NCBI GenBank assembly: GCA_019359515.1
Contig: JAHHHC010000046.1
Coordinates: 1 to 50,207, forward strand
Source: Desmonostoc vinosum HA7617-LM4
Lineage (GTDB): Bacteria > Cyanobacteriota > Cyanobacteriia > Cyanobacteriales > Nostocaceae
Length of the DNA: 50,207 bases
Reading direction: 5' to 3'
A program made the position numbers and the translations under genes. Of this stretch, positions 43,841 to 50,207 are shown one piece after another. Under the pieces are notes generated by a model that saw only the letters and a list, made by a program, of their open reading frames with translations, did no database searches and was not told where the DNA came from. How positions within the stretch are numbered: position 1 is the first letter of the stretch; each line of letters begins with the position of its first letter.

Positions 43841-44758
43841 GTGTCTACAAAAAATACTTCTTTTCAAGTAAATTCCTCAGAAGATATTGCCAATATACGA
43901 GAATCGCACCGCCCACAAATAAACTGGATTCAGCCTTTAGTATTACTTGGGCCATCAGGAATTTGGTTATTACTTTTGTTAGTGCTACCATCTTTCATAA
44001 TTTTGGAGCTAAGTTTAGTCCCGGATATTCGACCAGGGGATTTAGTAAATCCTAGTGGATTCAAAAATTATATCCGTATATTTGACCCGCTGTACTTACA
44101 AGTTATTGGGCGATCGCTTTATTTAGCGTTTGGTACTACAATCATTTGTTTAATATTAAGCTTCCCCGTTGCTTATTGGATTGCTCAGATAGCACCGAAG
44201 CGTTGGCGAAATTTATTACTGTTAAGCTTTGTTTTACCTTTGTGGACTTCATCGTTACTCCGCTCTTATGCCTGGATTACAATTTTACGTCCTACTGGTT
44301 TATTGAATAGTTTACTCACCAATTTAGGGTTACCTACTTTGGAATTACTAAACCAAACTCCAGCTGTATTGATTGGCATGAGTTATGGCTTATTACCTTA
44401 CATGATTTTAATTTTATATGCCTCTTTAGAAAAATTAGACAAGGGTTTGTTAGAAGCAGCAGCAGATTTGGGTGCAAATCCCACACAAGCTTTCTGGCAA
44501 GTGACTGTACCTCAAATTTTGCCTGGAATAGCTGCTGGTTCTATGCTGGTATTTATCACAGGCTTAGGAGATTTTGTTGATCCGGAATTACTGGGTGGCG
44601 CTTCTAGTATGACGGCGGCACGGTTAGTTTATAATCAGTTTCTAGGAGCTACTCAAAATTGGGGATTTGGTTCAGCTTTGAGTATGACATTAATTCTAAT
44701 TGTCAGCGTGGCGATCGCTCTTTTAATTAAGTTTGGTGAAACTACACTCAAACGATAA
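43841..44758 (+). CDS. potB: Spermidine/putrescine ABC transporter permease
   Basis: A 305-residue permease with six membrane helices. Seen: WIQPLVLLGPSGIWLLLLLVLPS, the FPVAYWIAQIAPKRWRNLLL and LPLWTSSLLRSYAWITIL blocks of PotB, and the EAA coupling motif LEAAADLGANPTQAFWQVTVPQILPGI. GTG 43841 is the start; the N-terminus carries a 25-residue polar extension. PotB normally works with a second permease, PotC; no potC is present in the window and the next 415 bp are empty, so a homodimer or a PotC encoded elsewhere must be assumed. Confidence 0.93.
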   Translation: MSTKNTSFQVNSSEDIANIRESHRPQINWIQPLVLLGPSGIWLLLLLVLPSFIILELSLVPDIRPGDLVNPSGFKNYIRIFDPLYLQVIGRSLYLAFGTTIICLILSFPVAYWIAQIAPKRWRNLLLLSFVLPLWTSSLLRSYAWITILRPTGLLNSLLTNLGLPTLELLNQTPAVLIGMSYGLLPYMILILYASLEKLDKGLLEAAADLGANPTQAFWQVTVPQILPGIAAGSMLVFITGLGDFVDPELLGGASSMTAARLVYNQFLGATQNWGFGSALSMTLILIVSVAIALLIKFGETTLKR

Positions 44759-45174
44759 TCAATTGTCAAAAGTTAGCGCAAATCCATGCACACATCTCCT
44801 AAGTTTAATTATGGAGATTTCTCAGTTGTCTGTTCTGTTTTAAAGTCAGCGGATTTTTAACCAATCTTCCAACAAAGCGATCGCACTTGATCAACTACCT
44901 ACTAGTTTTTGTATTACATGTAGTATATAATAGAGTAAATTTATGTAAATAGCAGAGCTAGAGTTGGATATGATATTTTGTTGCTCTAAAGAAGCGGGCG
45001 ATAACTGAGGCAAGTGCAAAGAATTTAGCAGGTTAGCTTAGAAATAGCGATCGCATAGAGATAGTGTAGTTACACTAGCAACTTACACCTAAGTAGTATA
45101 TATTACGAGAAAACTTTTTCATAACTTCCTACCTCGGCACAAACTAACTCAATTAACGCTGCGTAACTAAAAAT
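44759..45174. other. 415-bp gap between potB and AAA genes, no gene seen
   Basis: AT-rich, with two HIP1-like GCGATCGC sites. TATAAT at 44926-44931 is a possible -10 for the AAA gene, though no good -35 lies 17 bp upstream. There is no trace of a potC reading frame and no heptad array. Confidence 0.6.
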
Positions 45175-46377
45175 ATGGATTTTCACTATTTTAGAAGCAA
45201 TGAAGGTAGTGTTGGGAATAATAGCCGTCAAAGTCTACTTGCTAGTGGTTGGCGACCTTTTCACCGAGAATTAGATTGGAGTTTTCTTTGGCGATTGTTG
45301 CACAATGATACTGGTGAGTTAACACAAAAGAGTTTGAATTTAGCGAGTAATGTCGCCGAGATTTTAGGACGTAATAATTATGCTTGGTGGGCTAATTTAT
45401 TAAATGTTGTATCTGATAATACACGATATGAAATTGAAAAATTTTGGAACTACATCACACCTGATCCACAATCACCTGATCATCGGTATAAAGATGTTTT
45501 AAGTACAGAAACACCGATAGTGCAATTTGTCAATCGTAGCAGTATTCCTATTGATTACGTGTTGAATCGGCTGCAAGAAATTACTGTGTTACGCGTTTTA
45601 CAATTATTAGGATGTCCTGATATTATTACTCAGTATTATTCAGAAAGAGATTTTTATTTTCCTGTAGATAAATTTGTCAACTGGGAACGCCTAGATGTTG
45701 TCAATACTGTTTACGCTTATTGGTCTAAATATGACGTTTGGCTACAGATTGACCCTTATGATCGCGGCAGACGACAATATACTTTAATGGCAAAAGACAT
45801 CACACCATTAGTTAACAAAGCGACTTATGATTTAGCAGTGATGTTGAGTGGCTATCAAAGTCGTGTAGGCAAGGTTCACAGTCAATTTCCCATTCGCACA
45901 TTTCCAGCAGATATTCAAAACTTTACTGACTCGGTACAGCAAGCAGTTCTCCGTCAAAATCAGTTAGCCGTTGTTGTACATGGTGAACCAGGAACAGGTA
46001 AAACAGCATGGACACAAGCTGTAGCCAAAGAAATTTTAGTACCTTTAGGGTATGTAATTTTTATTCTCGATCATGATGCGATCGCTAACTTTGTACCGCC
46101 AATTTACTTAGAGAGGATTTGTATTGTAATTAACGAAGCAGATAATTTAGCACAAAATCGGGCTTCGGAAGTAGCACAGTATAACAATAAAACCGAGCAT
46201 ATTCTCAGTTTGTTAGATGGCACTTTATACCAAAGTGTAATTGATGACTCTAGTATTCAATTGAAGCAGCGGTTAGTTGTTTTGATGACTTGTAACACTA
46301 CCGAAAGATTAGATCCAGCAATGTTACGAAAGGGTAGAGTAGATTTGATGTGTGAATTTACACAAAGATTTGTTTAA
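45175..46377 (+). CDS. AAA+ ATPase with unknown N-terminal domain (AAA1)
   Basis: A 400-residue protein. Residues 1-245 match nothing I recognise (rich in W/Y/N: ASGWRPFHRELDWSFLWRLL, NNYAWWANLLNVV, PIVQFVNRSSIPIDYVLNRLQEITVLRVLQLLG). Residues 250-400 are an AAA+ core: Walker A GEPGTGKT (270-277), Walker B CIVINEADNL with Asn320-Glu321 where Asp-Glu is usual, sensor 1 VLMTCNTTERL, and MLRKGRVDL at the arginine-finger position. The protein ends at CEFTQRFV, so the helical lid subdomain normally present after this point is largely missing. A relic of the second AAA gene's 3' end starts 11 bp after the stop. Substrate unknown. Its own upstream region suggests a separate promoter. Confidence 0.8.
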   Translation: MDFHYFRSNEGSVGNNSRQSLLASGWRPFHRELDWSFLWRLLHNDTGELTQKSLNLASNVAEILGRNNYAWWANLLNVVSDNTRYEIEKFWNYITPDPQSPDHRYKDVLSTETPIVQFVNRSSIPIDYVLNRLQEITVLRVLQLLGCPDIITQYYSERDFYFPVDKFVNWERLDVVNTVYAYWSKYDVWLQIDPYDRGRRQYTLMAKDITPLVNKATYDLAVMLSGYQSRVGKVHSQFPIRTFPADIQNFTDSVQQAVLRQNQLAVVVHGEPGTGKTAWTQAVAKEILVPLGYVIFILDHDAIANFVPPIYLERICIVINEADNLAQNRASEVAQYNNKTEHILSLLDGTLYQSVIDDSSIQLKQRLVVLMTCNTTERLDPAMLRKGRVDLMCEFTQRFV

Positions 46378-46388
46378 AAAATTCAATT

Positions 46389-46438
46389 TTCTCGTCAATG
46401 ATTCGTTGCATCGGAGAAATAGCAACTGGAACAATGGA
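46389..46438 (+). pseudogene. Relic of the 3' end of an AAA2-type gene
   Basis: Fifty bases (FSSMIRCIGEIATGTM in one frame) match 47648-47697 inside AAA2 (FSSMIRWMREMETGTM) at 43 of 50 positions. It lies between AAA1 and AAA2, has no start, and is followed by stops. It is best read as what remains of a duplicated or recombined ATPase gene. The following 110 bp to AAA2 show no further clear match. Confidence 0.75.
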
Positions 46439-46549
46439 TGTGTTCATCTTGTGCTGCTAGAACCTCTTAGTCTCAACTTCTTTTCAATGAACTTAATTTT
46501 GTCCAATTACTTAATTGTCAGGCTACAACTACCAGTAGATTAAATTATC

Positions 46550-47767
46550 ATGAAAATTCAACACTTAGTTACGGAAGCACTGAATCTGCCTAATAATGCG
46601 ATCGCTTATCATATCAGTCAGGAATTAGCCGCGATTTATTCCAATAAAGTGCTGGTAGAAGGTAGCGATTCTGCATTTAATTTAGAAAAGTATGCCGAAG
46701 CAAATCTCTGTACAATGCAACACAATGCCCACATTCATAACCAAATTATCACTGGTTGGAATGGCATGGCAAATGAAATTTATAACTATACTGAAAATGC
46801 CAGCTTTGAAGTGACATGGCAAAAACACCAATTCAATGTACTGTTAATGAGTTGGCATGAAGGATATTGTAAGATTCGATATTACTGGATTCTGGCTAAC
46901 AACAAGGAGGTAGCTGAGGATTTTTTTGCTGCTGTTTGTGATTGGAACTCAGAAATTCGGGAAGAAGTTTTAGTATTTGAAGATGGTTACTGGACAAAAA
47001 ATCTCGATTTGTTTCAATCAATTAAAGGTGCAACTTTTGATAATCTCATCTTGCATGGAAATCTTAAACAAGATATTCATGATGACCTGATAAACTTCTT
47101 TGCGTCTGGTGAAACTTACGCAGATTATGGTGTGCCTTGGAAGCGGGGTATTTTATTTATTGGTTCACCAGGCAATGGTAAAACACATACAATCAAAGCA
47201 TTAATCAATCAAATGCAGCAGTCTTGTTTGTATGTTAAAAGCTTTAAATCTGAGTATGATACTGATAGCGAAAATATTCGCAAAGTGTTCAAACAAGCAC
47301 GACAATCTGCTCCTTGTATTTTGGTGCTAGAAGATATAGATTCTCTTCTGAATGATGAAAATCGCTCCTTCTTTTTAAATGAACTTGATGGCTTTGCTTT
47401 GAACGAAGGTATTTTTACTATTGCCACCACCAATCATCCAGAACGCTTAGATGCGGCAATTTGCGATCGCCCAAGTCGTTTTGACCGCAAATATCATTTT
47501 GAATTACCAGATATTGCAGATCGACAAGCTTATGTAACTTTATGGAATCATAAACTAAAAGATGTGATGCGCTTATCTGATGAGGCTGTAAATCAGATAG
47601 TTGCACTTACAGATGGCTTCTCCTTTGCATATCTCAAAGAACTATTTTTCTCATCGATGATTCGTTGGATGAGAGAAATGGAAACTGGAACAATGGAGAA
47701 AATTATGCTTGCTCAAGTAGCAACTTTAAGAGAACAAATGAGTAGTATCACTAAACCTCTTGCATAA
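46550..47767 (+). CDS. AAA+ ATPase, BCS1/proteasomal-ATPase-like core (AAA2)
   Basis: A 405-residue protein. The N-terminal 180 residues (LVTEALNLPNNAIAYHISQEL, WQKHQFNVLLMSWHEGYCKIRYYWIL, DWNSEIREEVLVFEDGYW) are unrecognised by name. The AAA+ core has Walker A GSPGNGKT (205-212), Walker B CILVLEDIDSLL (E261-D262), sensor 1 FTIATTNHPERL, arginine finger region RPSRFDRKYHFELPD, and a full helical lid to FSFAYLKELFFSSMIRWM. The LEDID form and the FDRKYHF motif resemble BCS1-like and CDC48-type remodellers. It probably forms a hexamer that unfolds or assembles a partner. It follows AAA1 after 172 bp; the dehydratase gene follows 34 bp later. Confidence 0.85.
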   Translation: MKIQHLVTEALNLPNNAIAYHISQELAAIYSNKVLVEGSDSAFNLEKYAEANLCTMQHNAHIHNQIITGWNGMANEIYNYTENASFEVTWQKHQFNVLLMSWHEGYCKIRYYWILANNKEVAEDFFAAVCDWNSEIREEVLVFEDGYWTKNLDLFQSIKGATFDNLILHGNLKQDIHDDLINFFASGETYADYGVPWKRGILFIGSPGNGKTHTIKALINQMQQSCLYVKSFKSEYDTDSENIRKVFKQARQSAPCILVLEDIDSLLNDENRSFFLNELDGFALNEGIFTIATTNHPERLDAAICDRPSRFDRKYHFELPDIADRQAYVTLWNHKLKDVMRLSDEAVNQIVALTDGFSFAYLKELFFSSMIRWMREMETGTMEKIMLAQVATLREQMSSITKPLA

Positions 47768-47801
47768 ATATTTTTTTGATATTTTAAAAATCAAAACCGT
47801 C

Positions 47802-48773
47802 ATGCTACACCATAATTCTGTTACCATAGCTGACATCCAAGCAGCACAAAAACGTCTTTTTGGTGTTGCTAACCGCACACCTGTACTAACTTCTAGAACT
47901 ATCAACGATCGCACCAATAGCCAAGTATTTTTTAAGTGCGAAAATTTTCAACGTACAGGGTCATTTAAATTCAGAGGTGCATACAATGCCCTAGTACAAT
48001 TATCACCAACCCAACAAAAAACAGGCGTTATCACCCATTCATCGGGGAATCATGCCCAAGCGATCGCATTAGCTGGAAAGCTATTAAATATTCCTACCAC
48101 TATTGTCATGCCTGATGATGCTCCCGCAGTTAAGCAAATTGCAACTCGTGGTTATGGTGCTGAAATAATTCTTTACAACCGACAAACAACCAACAGAGAA
48201 GAATTAGCCCAAAATTTAGCAAGCGATCGCCATCTTACCCTCATTCCCCCTTACGATTATCCCCATGTGATCGCTGGACAAGGTACAACTGCTCTAGAAC
48301 TTATTCAAGAAGTTGAACAACTCGATTTAGTGCTTGTTTGTTGTGGTGGTGGCGGCTTACTTTCCGGTTGTGCGATCGCTACCAAAGCACTTTTACCTAA
48401 TTGTAAAATCATTGGCGTCGAACCAGCACTTGCCGATGATGCTACCCGCTCCTTTCACACTAAAGTTTTGCACACTGTTACTAATCCTGATACCATTGCC
48501 GATGGCGCTCGTACTCCGAGTCTTGGTCAAATTACCTTTCCCCTAGTACTGCAATATGTTGATGATATGGTGACAGTATCTGAAGAGGCAATTGTGCGTA
48601 CCATGTTTTTCTTGTGGGAACGCCTGAAAATTGTCGTTGAACCGACTGGAGTACTTGCAGCCACAGCTTTATTAGAAGATATAGTAATAGCACCAGGGGC
48701 AAAGATTGGCGTGATTATTAGCGGTGGCAATGTAGATTTGGCGCAAGCCGGCCGCCTGTTTCATCAATTTTGA
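47802..48773 (+). CDS. Threonine/serine dehydratase (PLP, fold type II)
   Basis: About 323 residues from ATG 47802 (MLHHNSVTIADIQ); the open frame reaches back to 47760, but that part overlaps the AAA2 gene end and lacks family match. It is a PLP enzyme of the threonine dehydratase / serine racemase group. Seen: PLP lysine K56 in RTGSFKFRGAYNAL, HSSGNHAQAIALA, the phosphate-binding glycine loop CCGGGGLLSG, and the C-terminal VEPTGVLAATALL and ISGGNVD. There is no C-terminal ACT regulatory domain, so it is a catabolic-type or racemase-like enzyme and not IlvA of the biosynthetic type. It may be co-transcribed with AAA2. The exact amino acid is uncertain. Confidence 0.88.
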   Translation: MLHHNSVTIADIQAAQKRLFGVANRTPVLTSRTINDRTNSQVFFKCENFQRTGSFKFRGAYNALVQLSPTQQKTGVITHSSGNHAQAIALAGKLLNIPTTIVMPDDAPAVKQIATRGYGAEIILYNRQTTNREELAQNLASDRHLTLIPPYDYPHVIAGQGTTALELIQEVEQLDLVLVCCGGGGLLSGCAIATKALLPNCKIIGVEPALADDATRSFHTKVLHTVTNPDTIADGARTPSLGQITFPLVLQYVDDMVTVSEEAIVRTMFFLWERLKIVVEPTGVLAATALLEDIVIAPGAKIGVIISGGNVDLAQAGRLFHQF

Positions 48774-48786
48774 GTGAGCAGATACG

Positions 48787-49974
48787 TTAAACTAGTTCAG
48801 ACAATTCTCCATCAAAACGGCGAAATAAAAATACCCAAAGCGGTAAAGAACTGTTAATTGCAATTAACCTGACTAAATGTCCAGCTGTGACAATTTCGAC
48901 ATTATGATTCAACGTCAGCGCAACTAAAATCATTTCTGCTGATCCGCCTGGAGCTGTGACTAACAGACAAGTTAACCAATCCCAAGAGGTTAATTGCATA
49001 GCGAGTATAGCAGCGATCGCTCCGGCGGCAATAGTCATCGCTACAGACATGACAGCATAGCCTATAGCCTGCTTTTTGAATGTAGGCTTGTCTCCCCAGT
49101 ATTCACCAATAGTAATCCCCAACAGCATTTGACCCAACAAGTTAATCAAAGGCGGTGGACTAAAGCTAATATCACCCACAAAAGGCAGCCAATCTAGCAC
49201 CGGATTAAACCCCATACCAATCAACAATGCTGCAAAAAAATCACCAGCGGGAATTTTGCATAAAATAGCCAGATAAACTACTAATCCAGTAATTAGCAGT
49301 GCTAACAAAAGTAATTCTAATTGAGATAAATCGAAATTAACCAAAGAGCCTGTAATTGGGAGTGTTGGCGAATTCCAGGAATTGCCAACCGATGTCCTCG
49401 CAATGGGGGGGATCAGAAAAACTACAGAGGTAACGCGTAAGGCTTGAACTAGGGCGACTAAAGTCACGTTGCGATCGTAATCAGCGGCAATAGCTGCCAT
49501 AATTCCTACACCACCAGGAACCGTAGCTAGCATTGCTGTTAATAGGTTAGTTTGACTGATGCGAGAGTAAATGTAGCCAATACAGCCACCACACAGCAGC
49601 AGAAACATGGTGAGAAAGATAAAAATAGGAATACCGGAAATCACCGTGGAGAAATTACCATGAGTGTTGGATAAGCCAACAGTTAGTCCCACAAGTGCTA
49701 TGCCGACTTTCCTCGCAGTGCGGTTGGGTGCAGGTGAATATTGGTAGAATAGCCGACATGCTTGCAGAACTACTGTACCAGCAGCAATCCCGCCAAATAT
49801 CCAAGCAATCCCTCCACTATGAAACCTTGCCAAGAATAAGCCAAGAGGTAAAGCTAGCAGTATTTCTAAAGCAAGGATAATTGATTGCCTGGTCAACAAA
49901 GGTTGTTTTGTGACAGCAAAGTTTTCAGCAACAGGTTCTTCCAAGGTGGGAGCAACATTTAAACTTTGATTCAT
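48787..49974 (-). CDS. AbrB-family membrane protein (putative transporter/regulator)
   Basis: A 395-residue polytopic protein with two repeats of the membrane-AbrB duplication domain. Seen: about ten helices, the glycine-rich LLTAMLATVPGGVGIMAAIAADYDRNV loop in repeat one and its counterpart LTCLLVTAPGGSAEMILVALTLNHNVE in repeat two. The family was once labelled ammonia monooxygenase; its biochemistry is poorly known, and an E. coli member affects aidB expression. It is tail-to-tail with the dehydratase, 13 bp apart. Its upstream region is a heptad array beginning 77 bp from the ATG. Confidence 0.88.
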   Translation of the reverse strand: MNQSLNVAPTLEEPVAENFAVTKQPLLTRQSIILALEILLALPLGLFLARFHSGGIAWIFGGIAAGTVVLQACRLFYQYSPAPNRTARKVGIALVGLTVGLSNTHGNFSTVISGIPIFIFLTMFLLLCGGCIGYIYSRISQTNLLTAMLATVPGGVGIMAAIAADYDRNVTLVALVQALRVTSVVFLIPPIARTSVGNSWNSPTLPITGSLVNFDLSQLELLLLALLITGLVVYLAILCKIPAGDFFAALLIGMGFNPVLDWLPFVGDISFSPPPLINLLGQMLLGITIGEYWGDKPTFKKQAIGYAVMSVAMTIAAGAIAAILAMQLTSWDWLTCLLVTAPGGSAEMILVALTLNHNVEIVTAGHLVRLIAINSSLPLWVFLFRRFDGELSELV

Positions 49975-50051
49975 CGATACGCGTTAACTTAACTTAATTT
50001 AACTATGCACTCAAGTTCACGCGATCGCACAACTCACTTTAGGTTACATTT

Positions 50052-50207
50052 GGGAATGGGGAATGGGGACTGGGGAATGGGGACTGGGGAATGGGGACTG
50101 GGGACTGGGGAATGGGGACTGGGGACTGGGGACTGGGGACTGGGGACTGGGGACTGGGGACTGGGGACTGGGGACTGGGGACTGGGGACTGGGGACTGGG
50201 GACTGGG
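50052..50207. repeat. GGGGAAT/GGGGACT heptad array, truncated by the window
   Basis: Heptads run without interruption from 50052 to the end. The first nine are a mixture of GGGGAAT and GGGGACT in near-alternation (the first lacks one base), then thirteen pure GGGGACT units plus three bases. It is the same unit as the array at 32522-32654. Full length unknown. Confidence 0.95.

Noticed and set aside
44759-45174. Possible potC remnant after potB
   Set aside because: No open frame or PotC-like motif on either strand; the gap is AT-rich and without coding pattern.
46352-46543. 63-codon frame between the two AAA genes
   Set aside because: It overlaps the AAA1 end out of frame and covers the AAA2-like relic in another frame; the DNA similarity explains the region better.
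50052-50207. Possible CRISPR array
   Set aside because: The units are contiguous 7-mers with no spacers, and there are no cas genes in the window.

Overview
The window comes from a filamentous, heterocyst-forming-type cyanobacterium (Nostoc/Anabaena/Calothrix group). The evidence is a psbA (photosystem II D1) gene, ndhB, very frequent HIP1 octamers (GCGATCGC), heptanucleotide tandem repeats (STRR type) in many intergenic gaps, and a sesquiterpene synthase / P450 / hybrid kinase cluster of the kind described in Nostoc. Base composition, codon use and gene density look chromosomal. There is no phage, conjugative or complete IS element.

Layout. 1-4.1 kb: 5' part of psbA, a HIT protein, a ComM/YifB ATPase, a MITE-like hairpin element beside a decayed toxin-antitoxin pair, and a YihY/BrkB membrane protein. 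4.1-11.7 kb: a natural-product minicluster with a CYP110-like P450 and a class I sesquiterpene synthase on the minus strand, and a divergent Cache-HAMP hybrid histidine kinase followed by a REC-histidine kinase on the plus strand. 11.7-20.8 kb: ndhB, an RRM RNA-binding protein, a long non-coding stretch, topA, a geranylgeranyl-reductase-family flavoprotein and a GT2 glycosyltransferase. 20.9-25.5 kb: the translation/secretion block rplS, tRNA-Trp, secE, nusG, rplK, rplA, L10 leader, rplJ, rplL, ending in a strong terminator. 25.7-36 kb: an orphan PhnD-like binding protein, a DUF3365 haem sensor, a Ser/Thr kinase with duplicated C-terminal modules, a small conserved protein plus MltA, a DUF5895-like protein, a GPH sugar symporter, a phosphoribosyltransferase and an auxin-efflux-type carrier. 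36-41 kb: wall synthesis, with a VanY-type carboxypeptidase and two tandem PBP2 paralogues. 41.1-44.8 kb: polyamine ABC transporter potA-potD-potB without potC. 45.2-47.8 kb: two dissimilar AAA+ ATPases with a gene relic between them. 47.8-50.2 kb: a threonine/serine dehydratase, an AbrB-family permease and a heptad array that runs off the window.

The most unusual signals are: (i) at least six genes whose stop codon lies inside the first unit of a downstream repeat array, so that repeats touch or build C-termini; (ii) a SecE whose C-terminus has been internally duplicated; (iii) the tandem AAA+ pair with unrecognised N-terminal domains and an 86%-identical relic of the second gene's 3' end directly after the first; (iv) a matched pair of about 80-bp inverted-repeat elements flanking potD in a transporter that lacks potC. 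No CRISPR array was found.
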